This document shows positions 8,143 to 17,428 of a stretch of DNA of 64,000 nucleotides, piece after piece. This stretch comes from JBOFDK01 sp051650305 (GTDB taxonomy: Bacteria > Bacillota > Clostridia > Lachnospirales > Cellulosilyticaceae): the NCBI GenBank assembly GCA_051650305.1, contig JBOFIT010000101.1:1-64000 (forward strand), read 5' to 3'. The notes below the pieces were generated by a model. The model was not told the origin of the DNA. It saw only the letters and a program-made list of their open reading frames with translations, and did no database searches. The position numbers and the translations under genes are program-made. Position 1 is the first letter of the stretch. The number at the start of each line of letters is the position of its first letter.

Positions 8143-9333
8143 TTATACTAATGCACTTACAAAAGCTTCTAAGCGATCTAAGCCTTTTTCAATACTTTCA
8201 TTGCTTATAGCATAAGATAGACGAATACATGTTGGTGCACCAAAATCTGCACATGGAACCACAGCTACATTTTGCTCTTCTAATAAAATAGCTGCTAAAT
8301 CTGCTGCATCTCCAATCTTTCTTTCCCCATAAGTCTTCCCATATAGTGCAGATACATCGATAAAGCAGTAAAATGCTCCCTGTGGTTTTACCACATCAAA
8401 TCCAGGAATTTGAGAAAGACGACTGTACATCAGTTCACTACGTTCTTCAAATACTTTGACCATCTGTCTTGCAAAGTCTTGCTCTAAATCCATAGCTGCT
8501 TCTGCAGCTTTCTGTGCAATTGAGTTAGGATTGGATGTTGCATGAGATTGAAGATTGCTTGCTGCTTTTGCAACTGCTAGTGGTGCAGCTAAGTACCCAA
8601 TGCGCCAGCCTGTCATTGCATGACTTTTTGATAAACCATTAATGGTAATCGTATGATTATAAATGTCTTCTGATAAAGCAGCTATACAAGTATGTTCATT
8701 ATCCCCATATACAAGATACTCATAAATCTCATCTGAAACAATCCATAAATCGTGTTTCACTGCAACATCTGCCAATGCTTTTATCTCTTCTCTTGTATAA
8801 ATAACGCCTGTAGGATTAGAAGGTGAATTAAGAATAATTGCACGTGTTTTCTCACCAATGGCTTCTTCAAGCATTTCTGGTGTCAATTTATAACTCATCT
8901 CTCTCTTTGTATACACCACTTTAGGAACGCCATATGCCATCTTAACCATCTCTGGATAACTAAGCCAGAATGGTGCTGGAATAATCACTTCATCACCAGG
9001 ATTTAGAATCGCCATAAATGTATTCATCAATGAATGCTTCGCTCCATTATTCACAACAATTTGATCAGGTGTATAAACGACATTGTTTTCTTTTTGCAAT
9101 TTATTTGCAATAGCCTTTCTCAAGCTTAAAATCCCTGGAACTGGTGTGTACTTTGTAAATCCTTGCATAATTGCTTGAATAGCAGCTTCTTTAATATAGT
9201 CCGGTGTATCAAAGTCAGGCTCTCCTGCTCCAAACCCCACCACGTCAATCCCCTCTGCTTTCAAGGCATTTGCCTTCGCTGTAATAGCTAGAGTTGATGA
9301 AGGTGCAATACTATTTGCTAAATGTGATATCAT
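8143..9333 (-). CDS. Pyridoxal-phosphate aminotransferase, aspartate/aromatic class I
   Basis: The 396-residue enzyme is a class I/II fold aminotransferase that probably uses aspartate or aromatic amino acids with 2-oxoglutarate. The PLP-binding lysine lies in SKSHAMTGWRIGYLA. Other family residues are visible in NNGAKHSLMNTF, NSPSNPTGVIY and the Asp-Tyr segment SDEIYEYLVY. The C-terminal arginine motif RLSYAISNE binds the substrate alpha-carboxylate. This is the Bacillus-type (group Ib) AspC subfamily. It is a single gene with its own promoter and terminator, and exact substrate preference cannot be read from sequence. Confidence 0.9.
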   Translation of the reverse strand: MISHLANSIAPSSTLAITAKANALKAEGIDVVGFGAGEPDFDTPDYIKEAAIQAIMQGFTKYTPVPGILSLRKAIANKLQKENNVVYTPDQIVVNNGAKHSLMNTFMAILNPGDEVIIPAPFWLSYPEMVKMAYGVPKVVYTKREMSYKLTPEMLEEAIGEKTRAIILNSPSNPTGVIYTREEIKALADVAVKHDLWIVSDEIYEYLVYGDNEHTCIAALSEDIYNHTITINGLSKSHAMTGWRIGYLAAPLAVAKAASNLQSHATSNPNSIAQKAAEAAMDLEQDFARQMVKVFEERSELMYSRLSQIPGFDVVKPQGAFYCFIDVSALYGKTYGERKIGDAADLAAILLEEQNVAVVPCADFGAPTCIRLSYAISNESIEKGLDRLEAFVSALV

Positions 9334-9374
9334 ATGATTTTCCTCCCTTTTCTTCTTCTTGATTATTTAAACTC

Positions 9375-9403
9375 ATTATAATTCACTTGTCAGATTTTTG
9401 CAA
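9375..9403 (-). promoter_or_regulatory. Promoter of the aminotransferase gene
   Basis: On the minus strand TTGCAA and a perfect TATAAT are 17 bases apart. The -10 is 42 bases upstream of the start codon. Confidence 0.75.
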
Positions 9404-9534
9404 GTCAAATTGTTTTATAATTCATTTATATTCTACTACTATTTTATGTTGAGATTTTCTATTGTAAACTTTTCCTACTTTTTTTGTATAATTAAAGCTT
9501 TTTTTAGTAAGTATCTTAACCGATTGTTAAGCAC

Positions 9535-9603
9535 AAAAAAAGAAGAGTGTAAAAAACTGAATTATTTTTACAACTCTCCGTCTTTTCTACTCTTCTTTTT
9601 TAT
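9535..9603 (-). terminator. rny terminator with two competing stems
   Basis: The 3' arm ACTCTTCTTTTTTT can pair either with a distal AAAAAAGAAGAGT just after the rny stop or with a proximal AGAGTTGTAAAAA, the latter giving a compact hairpin followed by a T-run. The two pairings are mutually exclusive. An intrinsic terminator is clear; the meaning of the alternative fold is unknown. The rest of the roughly 280-base gap up to the aminotransferase holds only that gene's promoter and a short CTTAAC/GTTAAG hairpin. Confidence 0.75.
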
Positions 9604-9612
9604 TTATTTATC

Positions 9613-11175
9613 CTATTTTGCGTACTCGATGGCACGTGTTTCACGTATGATACTTACCTTGATTTGTCCTGGATACTCTAAGTCTTGTTCTATTTGCTTT
9701 GTAACTTCTCTTGCTAATAGTACAAGGCCTGCATCGTCAACTTCATCTGGCACAACCATAATACGTACTTCTCGGCCTGCTTGAATAGCAAATGATTTTT
9801 CAACACCTTTGAATGAAGTCGCAATTTCTTCTAATTTTTGAAGGCGCTTGATATATGTTTCTAATGTTTCACGTCTAGCACCTGGACGCGCTGCTGAAAT
9901 CGTATCTGCAGCTTGTACAATAATAGCAATTGCTGAATCTGGTTCTACATCACCATGGTGAGCTTCCACTGCATTAACAACCAGTGCATTCTCTCCATAT
10001 TTTCTACAAAGGTTAGCACCGATGCTAATATGAGAACCTTCTACTTCATAATCTACTGATTTACCGATATCATGGAGTAAACCTGCACGTTTTGCTAAGC
10101 GAATATCTAAACCTAATTCACCTGCAATAAGTCCTGCTAAGTTTGAAACTTCGATAGAATGTCTAAGTACATTTTGACCATAGCTTGTTCTGAACTTCAT
10201 CTTACCAAGTAAGCGAATAAGCTCTGGATGTAAACCATGTACACCTGTCTCAAATGTAGCAGCTTCCCCTTCTTCACGAATAAGGATTTCGATTTCTTTG
10301 CGTGCTTTTTCCACCATCTCTTCGATACGTGCTGGATGGATACGTCCATCCACGATAAGTTTTTCAAGTGCAATACGTGCAATCTCTCTTCTAATAGGAT
10401 CAAATCCTGATAAGATAACTGCCTCTGGTGTATCATCAATGATAAGGTCAATCCCTGTTAATGTCTCTAACGTACGGATATTACGCCCTTCACGACCGAT
10501 AATACGCCCTTTCATTTCATCATTTGGTAGTGGTACAACTGATACCGTTGTATCGACTACATGATCCGCAGCACACTTTTGGATGGCATTTGTTAAAATT
10601 TCTTTTGCTTTTTTATCAGCTTCTAATTTAGTCTTCGCTTCGATGTCTTTAATTAAGATAGCTGATTCGTGTTTAACTTCATCTTCAATGGTCTTCAGTA
10701 AAAACTGCTTCGCTTCTTCTGAAGTTAAAGCCGAAATTCTTTCTAGTTCATCCATTTGCTTCTTTTCAATATCCTGAATTTGTAGCTTTGTCTTTTCTAC
10801 TTTATCCAATTTATTTTGAAGCTGATCTTCTTTTTGTTCGAGGACATTTACTTTTTTGTCGAGTGACTCTTCTTTTTGCATAAGTCGGCGCTCAAGTTGT
10901 TGTAATTCGCCTCTACGTTCTTTGACTTCTTTGTCTAGTTCACTTTTTACTTTAATGTTTTCTTCTTTTGCTTCTAAAAGCATTTCTCTCTTTTTTGCTT
11001 CCCCAGTCTTTATAGCATCATCTATGACTTTTCTCGCTTTTTCCTCTGCTGAACCAATTTGTGCTTCGGCTATACGTTTTCTATAAAGAATGCCTACTGC
11101 AAAGCATATAACTCCAACTATTATACATGCTACTACTGCTATTGTGATCATGATTCCCAGTTCTATAGCTACCAC
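9613..11175 (-). CDS. rny: Ribonuclease Y
   Basis: RNase Y is the membrane-anchored endoribonuclease that starts mRNA decay in Firmicutes. An N-terminal membrane segment (about residues 8-30) is followed by a long coiled coil (30-200). Next come a KH domain with [15 protein letters not shown] and an HD domain with [13 protein letters not shown] and LLHDIGK. It has the usual size of about 520 residues. The start is uncertain. The extended GTG start at 11175 overlaps its own GGGAGG site, while the ATG at 11151 lacks a well-placed site but gives a normal N-terminus. It has its own promoter downstream of recX. Confidence 0.96.
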   Translation of the reverse strand: MVAIELGIMITIAVVACIIVGVICFAVGILYRKRIAEAQIGSAEEKARKVIDDAIKTGEAKKREMLLEAKEENIKVKSELDKEVKERRGELQQLERRLMQKEESLDKKVNVLEQKEDQLQNKLDKVEKTKLQIQDIEKKQMDELERISALTSEEAKQFLLKTIEDEVKHESAILIKDIEAKTKLEADKKAKEILTNAIQKCAADHVVDTTVSVVPLPNDEMKGRIIGREGRNIRTLETLTGIDLIIDDTPEAVILSGFDPIRREIARIALEKLIVDGRIHPARIEEMVEKARKEIEILIREEGEAATFETGVHGLHPELIRLLGKMKFRTSYGQNVLRHSIEVSNLAGLIAGELGLDIRLAKRAGLLHDIGKSVDYEVEGSHISIGANLCRKYGENALVVNAVEAHHGDVEPDSAIAIIVQAADTISAARPGARRETLETYIKRLQKLEEIATSFKGVEKSFAIQAGREVRIMVVPDEVDDAGLVLLAREVTKQIEQDLEYPGQIKVSIIRETRAIEYAK

Positions 11176-11214
11176 CTCCCTGTGTATGTCTAAAAATGTG
11201 CAAATAACACCATA

Positions 11215-11243
11215 ATTGTATAACGTTTATGAAACACTGTCAA
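11215..11243 (-). promoter_or_regulatory. rny promoter
   Basis: On the minus strand a perfect TTGACA is followed after 17 bases by TACAAT, in the short gap between recX and rny. Confidence 0.8.
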
Positions 11244-11253
11244 GCGTACGCCC

Positions 11254-11880
11254 TTATACTTCAAAACTTTCGTCTAAATTGCCTATACTTTTTTGGATTC
11301 TTTCGTAAGTAAAGCCTTTATTTAAGAGTCTATTGATGATTTTACGCTTATTTTCATAGGGTAAAGCCTTATCAAACTTGTATTTTTGAAGAAAATAAAG
11401 AATATTGTCTATTTCTGCTTCTTCTAATCCTTCCCATGCTTCAAAGACATTACACCCTGAAATCCCTTTCATATAGAGTTGACTTTGAATATACCTGGCA
11501 CTTTTCTTACCATAACGTGCTTTAGATTCCACATAACGTCTGGTGAACAGTTCGTCATCTACATAGCCATATTTTTTCAAGAATGTAAGTACTTCTTCGA
11601 CTATTTCGATGCTGTACTCTTTCTCTATAAGCTTATCCGTCACTTGTTTCTCTGTCTTATTCTGTGTGGAAAGGTAATTCAGTGCTGTATACTTAGCTTT
11701 ATCTAGCTGTAGCCTCACCAGAAGCTCACCATACGCTTCTTCTGTAAGCACCATACCCTGTGCCAGTCCATACCTCTCAATAGCCTTTGTACTGGCTCCA
11801 AAGGAAAATACATCGTTAATAAATACGGAGGACCGTGTCTCATCTTTTCTTTGTATCTCTATAGCTGTAATTTTATACAT
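11254..11880 (-). CDS. recX: Regulatory protein RecX
   Basis: RecX binds RecA filaments and modulates recombination. The 208-residue protein is built of three-helix tandem repeats, recognisable in ALNYLSTQNKTEKQVTDKL, FLKKYGYVDDELFTRRYVE and YIQSQLYMKGISG. It lies directly downstream of recA, separated by an intrinsic terminator that probably allows partial read-through, a layout known for recA-recX in other bacteria. AAGGAG precedes the ATG at correct spacing. Length is normal for the family. Confidence 0.92.
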   Translation of the reverse strand: MYKITAIEIQRKDETRSSVFINDVFSFGASTKAIERYGLAQGMVLTEEAYGELLVRLQLDKAKYTALNYLSTQNKTEKQVTDKLIEKEYSIEIVEEVLTFLKKYGYVDDELFTRRYVESKARYGKKSARYIQSQLYMKGISGCNVFEAWEGLEEAEIDNILYFLQKYKFDKALPYENKRKIINRLLNKGFTYERIQKSIGNLDESFEV

Positions 11881-11924
11881 GTTGCATCTCCTTAAGCATA
11901 TCCAATTTTGTCATAAAGTAAACA

Positions 11925-11953
11925 CAAAAAAAGTGGCTCACGCCACTTTTATT
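11925..11953 (-). terminator. Terminator after recA
   Basis: AAAAGTGGC pairs with GCCACTTTT around a short loop, followed on the minus strand by T-rich sequence. It overlaps the recA stop codon and would set the recX level by read-through. Confidence 0.85.
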
Positions 11954-13017
11954 TATTCAAGATCTAATAACATTTCTTCCATTTCATCTGACGCTTCAGC
12001 ACTTTGCTCGACATGAGCACCGTCTTTACTTACACCATAATGGTCACGTACACGCTTCTCAATCTCTTGTAGAAGTTCTTTATTCTCTTTAAGATAAATC
12101 TTAGCATTCTCACGTCCTTGTCCTAAACGCACATCGCCATAAGAGTACCATGCACCACTTTTATTGACAATATCAATATTAGTAGCGAGATCCAGTACAT
12201 CACCTTCTTTTGAAATACCTTCTCCATACATAATATCAAACTCTGCTTGTTGGAATGGTGGTGCTACTTTATTTTTAACAACTTTTACACGAGTACGGCT
12301 ACCGATAAACTCATTGCTTTGCTTAAGTGTCTCGATCTTACGTACATCCAGACGAACCGATGCATAGAACTTAAGTGCACGTCCACCTGTAGTTGTTTCA
12401 TTACTACCGAAAGTAATACCTACTTTTTCACGTAACTGGTTAATAAATACGACGCTACACTTTGATTTATTCACAACCCCTGTAAGCTTTCTAAGAGCCT
12501 GTGACATAAGTCGTGCTTGAAGTCCCATATGAGAGTCTCCCATATCCCCTTCAATCTCTGCACGTGGTACAAGCGCTGCAACCGAGTCCACAATCACAAG
12601 GTCGATAGCCCCTGAACGTACCATCGTCTCTGCAATCTCTAATGCTTGCTCACCATTGTCTGGTTGTGAAATGTAAAGTTCATTAATATCTACACCTAAT
12701 TTTTGTGCATATGCTGGGTCAAGTGCATGCTCTGCATCGATGAATGCTGCAATACCACCTGATTTTTGCACTTCTGCAATCATGTGTAAGGTTACTGTGG
12801 TTTTACCTGATGATTCTGGTCCGTATACTTCTACAATTCTTCCTCTTGGTACACCGCCAACCCCTAAAGCGATATCTAGGCTTAATGAGCCTGAAGGGAA
12901 AATAGATATCTTTGTATCTGTAGCTTCCCCAAGCTTCATGATAGACCCTTTACCGAATTGCTTTTGTATTTGAGATATCGCTGCATCTAATGCTTTTTTT
13001 GATTCACTATTTATCAT
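11953..13017 (-). CDS. recA: RecA recombinase
   Basis: RecA forms ATP-dependent filaments on single-stranded DNA, performs strand exchange and triggers LexA self-cleavage. Walker A (GPESSGKT) lies at residues 66-73. The LIVIDSVAAL Walker B segment, the [19 protein letters not shown] region and the L2 loop around [10 protein letters not shown] are all present. The C-terminal tail is acidic (EEMLLDLE). I use the ATG at 13017 preceded by GAGGTG; a GTG three codons earlier would overlap that site. The 354-residue product is standard. Promoter and LexA box lie immediately upstream, overlapping the end of cinA. Confidence 0.98.
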   Translation of the reverse strand: MINSESKKALDAAISQIQKQFGKGSIMKLGEATDTKISIFPSGSLSLDIALGVGGVPRGRIVEVYGPESSGKTTVTLHMIAEVQKSGGIAAFIDAEHALDPAYAQKLGVDINELYISQPDNGEQALEIAETMVRSGAIDLVIVDSVAALVPRAEIEGDMGDSHMGLQARLMSQALRKLTGVVNKSKCSVVFINQLREKVGITFGSNETTTGGRALKFYASVRLDVRKIETLKQSNEFIGSRTRVKVVKNKVAPPFQQAEFDIMYGEGISKEGDVLDLATNIDIVNKSGAWYSYGDVRLGQGRENAKIYLKENKELLQEIEKRVRDHYGVSKDGAHVEQSAEASDEMEEMLLDLE

Positions 13018-13038
13018 TCTTCTCACCTCATTAGTAAT

Positions 13039-13052
13039 CGAACATTTGTTCT
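13039..13052 (-). promoter_or_regulatory. LexA (SOS) box of recA
   Basis: AGAACAAATGTTCG on the minus strand matches the Firmicutes LexA consensus CGAACRNRYGTTYC in the perfect GAAC-N4-GTTC core. It lies between the -10 element and the recA start, where bound LexA would block transcription. Confidence 0.88.
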
Positions 13053-13061
13053 GTTTGTTTT

Positions 13062-13090
13062 ATTATAGCTAATTTATCTAGCAATTGCAA
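13062..13090 (-). promoter_or_regulatory. recA promoter
   Basis: TTGCAA and a perfect TATAAT are 17 bases apart on the minus strand. The -35 falls inside the last codons of cinA. Confidence 0.8.
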
Positions 13091-14328
13091 GTACTATCTT
13101 TTTGTAAATGTCTGTAAAGGTGGTAAAGCACATTTTTCACAGCTTTTTGTCTTATTTCCTGTCTGCTACCATCTAGTTGCAAGTGATACGTATAACACAC
13201 CTCACCGATAGCAATCCCTACATACACTGTACCTACCGGCTTTGCTTCGGTGCCTCCATCAGGTCCTGCAATCCCTGTGGTTGCGAGCCCAATATGCACG
13301 CCAGCCTGCTTCTTAATCCCTCTAGCCATCTCTTCAGCCGTCTGTGGACTTACAGCCCCATATAAACGTAAGGTTTCCTCTTGTACATCTAAGTATTTCA
13401 TCTTAGCGTCATTACTATAAGTCACGATGCTCTCTCCTAGCCATTCGGAAATACCACTACAGTTAATCAGGGTCCCTGCAAGAAGGCCACCTGTGCACGA
13501 TTCTGCAGTTGCTATGGTATAGCCATATGCGCTTAAAAGCTCCACCACATTTTCTTCAAGTTGTTTATGATTATTGCCTATAATATATTCTTTTAAACCT
13601 ATTGAAATTTCTTTTTCTATTATTTTTGCTTGAGTATGTGCTTCTTCTTTGTTTTTTCCAAAAGCACGGATGCGGACGATGATTTCGTTATTCCCCACAT
13701 AAGTAGCCACGCTTGCTTGCTCAAAAACGCCTAGCTTTTCACCTAGTTTTTCCGCAAGATGACTTTCTCCTATCCCAAACACTTTTAAATCAATGGTCTC
13801 AAAAACCCCCTCTAAGTTTTGTTCAAAATAAGGAATAACTTCATTTTCTACCATGGGAATAAGTTCTCTTGGTGGTCCTGGTAAAAGCACCGCTTGTTTC
13901 GTTCCACTAGTTACGATACATCCTGGTGCCGTTCCATTGGGATTTTTTAAGATAATGGCATCCTCTGGAAAATAGGCTTGCTTTTTATTATTCAGTGGGG
14001 TTGTTCTTCCTGATTGTGCAAAATACTGCTGAATGCCTTTAAAAATATCCTCATAAAGCACCAGTCCTTTACCCATACACCCACAAACTGCTTCTTTTGT
14101 CAAATCATCTTCCGTGGGCCCTAACCCACCTATAACGAACAAAAGATCACTTCGTTTCAGACTTGCTTCCACAACTTCCTTGATGCTTTTTTCATCATCG
14201 CATACTGCCGTATGTCTAACACTATTCATACCTAAATCCTGCAAGCGTTTAGCAATATAACTAGCATTTGTATTGACTGTATAACCCTTTACAACTTCAT
14301 CACCAATAGCTATTATTTCTATTTGCAT
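13078..14328 (-). CDS. cinA: CinA-family protein (NMN amidohydrolase / pyrophosphatase)
   Basis: The protein joins an N-terminal MoaB/COG1058 pyrophosphatase-like domain (AIGDEVVKGYTVNTNASYIA; GGLGPTEDDLTKE) to a C-terminal PncC domain (ATAESCTGGLLAG; GIAGPDGGTEAKPVGTV). PncC converts NMN to nicotinate mononucleotide in the NAD salvage cycle. CinA also accompanies RecA in competence in some species. I start at the ATG at 14328 after AAAGGTGAT; an upstream TTG is unlikely. The length of about 416 residues is normal. The cinA-recA order is conserved in Firmicutes. Confidence 0.95.
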   Translation of the reverse strand: MQIEIIAIGDEVVKGYTVNTNASYIAKRLQDLGMNSVRHTAVCDDEKSIKEVVEASLKRSDLLFVIGGLGPTEDDLTKEAVCGCMGKGLVLYEDIFKGIQQYFAQSGRTTPLNNKKQAYFPEDAIILKNPNGTAPGCIVTSGTKQAVLLPGPPRELIPMVENEVIPYFEQNLEGVFETIDLKVFGIGESHLAEKLGEKLGVFEQASVATYVGNNEIIVRIRAFGKNKEEAHTQAKIIEKEISIGLKEYIIGNNHKQLEENVVELLSAYGYTIATAESCTGGLLAGTLINCSGISEWLGESIVTYSNDAKMKYLDVQEETLRLYGAVSPQTAEEMARGIKKQAGVHIGLATTGIAGPDGGTEAKPVGTVYVGIAIGEVCYTYHLQLDGSRQEIRQKAVKNVLYHLYRHLQKDSTCNC

Positions 14329-14356
14329 GTCATCACCTTTCTTTTCCCAAGACAAC

Positions 14357-14383
14357 AAAAAAGGGAGTAGCTTCTCCCTTTTA
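14357..14383 (-). terminator. Terminator after uraA
   Basis: GGGAG pairs with CTCCC, extended by A-T pairs on both sides, and is followed by six T residues on the minus strand. It ends the pyrR-uraA transcript just ahead of cinA. Confidence 0.85.
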
Positions 14384-14391
14384 TTATAACA
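14383..14391 (-). promoter_or_regulatory. Extended -10 promoter element upstream of cinA
   Basis: TGTTATAAT on the minus strand fits TGnTATAAT. It would place the start of the cinA message at the uraA terminator hairpin. No good -35 is visible. Confidence 0.4.
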
Positions 14392-14417
14392 CTTTTTTCA
14401 CTTTAGTATAACAATTC

Positions 14418-15731
14418 TTAAATATCACTTGGTAATACTTTATTAAGTACAACACCTAAAAGTGCCGCAAGAGCAAGTCCTGAAACAGTCATATTGCTTG
14501 AAATTGCTACATCTGTTACACCGATTCCGATTACAAGAATAACGGCTGCTATAAGTAAATTACGGCTATGTGTAAAGTCTAGTTGTTCTTCTACTACTGT
14601 ACGTACCCCAACTGCAGCAATCATACCGAATAGTACAACGCTTATACCACCCATAACAGCGCTTGGGATTTGTTGTACAAGTGCTGTAAACTTACCACAT
14701 AAGCTTAGTACAATGGCAAATACCGCTGCGATACGAATAATCGCTGGGTCATATACTTTCGTTACTGCCAGTACCCCTGTATTTTCACCATATGTTGTAT
14801 TAGCAGGTCCACCAAGAAGACCAGCTACCATTGTTGCTAGACCATCTCCAAGTAATGTACGATGAATCCCTGGATTATCAAAGAAATTCTTACCTACTAC
14901 TGCACCATTTGTTGTAATATCCCCAATATGTTCGATAAATACAACTAATGCGATTGGTGCAATTGCTATAATCGCTGTCAAAGCATTCATCGAAATTTCT
15001 GGTAAAGTAAAGAGTTGTTTGGTCGCTTCTGGTGAAAAACCAATCCAGCTTGCTTCCATAATCGCTTGTGTATTAACCATTCCCATTGCTAAGCACACAA
15101 CGTAACCTACTGTTACAGCTATAAGAATTGGAATCATTTTAAAGAAGCCCTTAGCCCAAATAGATACCGCAATAACAATCGCTACCACTAATGCCGCTAC
15201 AAGTACTTTTTGTGGATCAAGCGGTAAGGTAACGATGCTTTGAAGCACACCTACTGGTGTATCTGCTGCTAAGCCTTGTGGCATATGTGCCAGTAAGTTC
15301 TCAGGTGTTGCATCCATACGAAGCATATTAATAGCTGTTGGACTTAAACGAAGGCCGATTACAATAATTGTAGGTCCTACAACAATTGGTGGGAAGAAAG
15401 ATTTGACTTTGTCTACACCCACTAATTTAATGACGCCACCCATAATAATATATACAAGACCTGTCGCCATAATACCAGTCTTAAGTGCACCAATACCATA
15501 CTGTGACAATACGAGTGAAATCGCACTAATAAAGGCAAAACTTGAGCCTAAAAATACAGGTACAATCCCTTTTGTTACACTATGAAACACAAGTGTACCG
15601 ATACCTGCACAAAGAATAGCTATACCTGGATTGAGTCCTGTAAGCATTGGTACAAGTACTGTCGCCCCAAACATAGCAAGTACATGTTGTAAGCCTAAAA
15701 CGAGTTTTTTGTTTGTACTAATCTTTTCCAT
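14418..15731 (-). CDS. uraA: Uracil permease
   Basis: The protein is a nucleobase:cation symporter-2 family transporter, importing uracil across the membrane. Its 437 residues show about 14 hydrophobic segments. The family motif region ALVVFIEHIGDITTNGAVVG and the GLLGGPANTTYGENTGVLAV segment match UraA/PyrP. It follows pyrR by 31 bases and both lie behind a PyrR attenuator, which supports uracil as substrate rather than xanthine. Confidence 0.93.
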   Translation of the reverse strand: MEKISTNKKLVLGLQHVLAMFGATVLVPMLTGLNPGIAILCAGIGTLVFHSVTKGIVPVFLGSSFAFISAISLVLSQYGIGALKTGIMATGLVYIIMGGVIKLVGVDKVKSFFPPIVVGPTIIVIGLRLSPTAINMLRMDATPENLLAHMPQGLAADTPVGVLQSIVTLPLDPQKVLVAALVVAIVIAVSIWAKGFFKMIPILIAVTVGYVVCLAMGMVNTQAIMEASWIGFSPEATKQLFTLPEISMNALTAIIAIAPIALVVFIEHIGDITTNGAVVGKNFFDNPGIHRTLLGDGLATMVAGLLGGPANTTYGENTGVLAVTKVYDPAIIRIAAVFAIVLSLCGKFTALVQQIPSAVMGGISVVLFGMIAAVGVRTVVEEQLDFTHSRNLLIAAVILVIGIGVTDVAISSNMTVSGLALAALLGVVLNKVLPSDI

Positions 15732-15762
15732 ATAATCCCCCTATAGTTCATTTATTTTATTT

Positions 15763-16305
15763 TTATTCTGTCTTACTTTCTAGTAATACAATGCTCTCAC
15801 CATCAGTTTCTTGGATTTTAACATGTACAACTTCTTTTTTAGAAGTCGGTATGTTCTTTCCAATGTAGTCAGGACGTATTGGTAACTCACGATGTCCTCT
15901 ATCAATAAGTGCTGCTAGACGAATATAATTTGGACGTGCAACATCCATAATCGCATCCATCGCTGCGCGCACTGTACGACCTGTATAAATAACATCATCT
16001 ACTAATACCACTGTCTTTCCACTAATATCACAGGTAATGTCTGTCTCTCCACGAAGAGGTTGCTCATACTTTTTCTGTAAATCATCGCGGTAATACGTGA
16101 TGTTTACTTTCTTTACTGGTACCTCTACTCCTTCAATCATTTTAATCTTTTCTGCAAGACGTTCGGCCAATGGTACTCCTCTTGTCTCTATACCGATTAA
16201 AACAATGTCAGAAGCACCTTTGTTTGCTTCTAATATTTCATGAGCAATACGGGTTAGTACGCGATTAATCGTGGCTTCATCAAGTAATGTTTTAAAATGT
16301 TCCAT
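15763..16305 (-). CDS. pyrR: Bifunctional pyr operon regulator PyrR
   Basis: PyrR binds the 5' leader of pyr mRNAs in the presence of UMP and promotes termination. It also has uracil phosphoribosyltransferase activity. The PRPP-binding loop lies in [19 protein letters not shown], and the protein of 180 residues is standard. AAAGGAGG stands before the ATG. An attenuator with a PyrR recognition sequence lies in its own leader, giving autoregulation. The lspA-rluD-pyrR-permease order is the same as in Bacillus. Confidence 0.97.
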   Translation of the reverse strand: MEHFKTLLDEATINRVLTRIAHEILEANKGASDIVLIGIETRGVPLAERLAEKIKMIEGVEVPVKKVNITYYRDDLQKKYEQPLRGETDITCDISGKTVVLVDDVIYTGRTVRAAMDAIMDVARPNYIRLAALIDRGHRELPIRPDYIGKNIPTSKKEVVHVKIQETDGESIVLLESKTE

Positions 16306-16362
16306 AGTCGCCTCCTTTATATTTTGTGTTTAAAGATGTCCTCTTTGACTACTTTTTATACC

Positions 16363-16396
16363 AAAAAAAGCTTCTTACTAGTGTAAGAAGCTTTTG
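16363..16396 (-). terminator. Attenuator terminator of pyrR-uraA
   Basis: AAAAGCTTCTTAC pairs with GTAAGAAGCTTTT around a short loop and is followed by seven T residues. It sits between the PyrR recognition element and pyrR and is the regulated stop. Confidence 0.92.
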
Positions 16397-16450
16397 AAAG
16401 ACATACATATCTCTATAGAGTATGATACTGTTCTATATGATTCCGATCTG

Positions 16451-16490
16451 TACATCCTTGCTAGCCTCTCGGACTACCTTAAAGGATTTT
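16451..16490 (-). promoter_or_regulatory. PyrR-binding leader element (anti-antiterminator)
   Basis: The minus-strand RNA contains AGTCCGAGAGGCTAGC in the loop of a stem formed by ATCCTT and AAGGAT. This matches the known PyrR recognition consensus ARUCCNGNGAGGYU. PyrR-UMP binding would hold this stem and let the downstream attenuator fold. I did not map the antiterminator exactly; the roughly 50 bases between this element and the terminator would form it. Confidence 0.88.
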
Positions 16491-16504
16491 CGTAGGTAAT
16501 CGTA

Positions 16505-17416
16505 TCACATTTTCCTCAACTTGTCAAGAATACGTGTGAAATAATCTGGCAATTCACTCTCAAATTCGACATATTCTCCTGTTGTTGGGTGCATAAACCC
16601 AAGTACCTTCGCATGAAGCATCTGTTTATCAAGCCCAAAGCTTTGCTTAGCTGGCCCATACACTGGATCTCCTAGAAGGGGATGACCGATACTTGTCATA
16701 TGGACACGAATTTGGTGTGTTCTCCCTGTACATAGTGTAAGTTCTACATAAGTAAAATCTCTAAAACGTTCAAGGACGCGATACTCGGTCTTCGCATAGC
16801 GTCCATCTGCTACGATTGCCATTTTTTTGCGGTCTTTTGGCGAACGTCCAATTGGTTTTTCTACGACGCCTTCTTCTTCTTTAAAATTGCCATATACAAT
16901 GGCATGGTAACGTCTTGTGATATCATGGGTTTTTAACTTATCTGATAAAGCAAGGTGGGTTTTATCATTTTTGGCAATCATTAAAAGACCCGAGGTATCT
17001 TTATCAATACGGTGTACAATGCCTGGACGAATCTCACCATTGATGCCTGATAAGCCTTCTTTACAATGATAAAGAAGTGCATTCACAAGGGTTCCTGTAT
17101 AATTGCCTGGAGCCGGGTGAACAACCATATCTTGAGGTTTGTTTATAATCATTAAGTCCTCATCTTCATATGCAATATCTACCGGTATATCCTCCGCCAA
17201 GATATCTACATCTACTGGCTCGGGAATCGTAACAGTAATGGTATCCGACTGCTGTACCTTGTACTTAGAAGCTACCTGTTTGCCATTCACCACTACATTG
17301 CCATCTTCTATTTGTTTCTGTAGGAAACTTCTCGTATAATCTTCTAGTTGTTCACTTAAGAATTTATCAAGTCGTACCCCTTCTTGCTCTACAGTGAGCT
17401 CTATCATCTTTTCCAT
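16505..17416 (-). CDS. rluD: RluD-family 23S rRNA pseudouridine synthase
   Basis: The enzyme isomerises specific uridines in 23S rRNA to pseudouridine. An N-terminal S4 RNA-binding domain (about residues 14-75; RLDKFLSEQLEDYTRSFLQ) is followed by the RluA/RluD catalytic core with PGIVHRIDKDTSGLLMIAKN, in which the aspartate after HRI is catalytic. The length of 303 residues is normal. It lies 12 bases downstream of lspA and directly ahead of the PyrR leader, as in Bacillus (ylyB). Confidence 0.95.
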   Translation of the reverse strand: MEKMIELTVEQEGVRLDKFLSEQLEDYTRSFLQKQIEDGNVVVNGKQVASKYKVQQSDTITVTIPEPVDVDILAEDIPVDIAYEDEDLMIINKPQDMVVHPAPGNYTGTLVNALLYHCKEGLSGINGEIRPGIVHRIDKDTSGLLMIAKNDKTHLALSDKLKTHDITRRYHAIVYGNFKEEEGVVEKPIGRSPKDRKKMAIVADGRYAKTEYRVLERFRDFTYVELTLCTGRTHQIRVHMTSIGHPLLGDPVYGPAKQSFGLDKQMLHAKVLGFMHPTTGEYVEFESELPDYFTRILDKLRKM

Positions 17417-17428
17417 TTGCTTTCCTCT

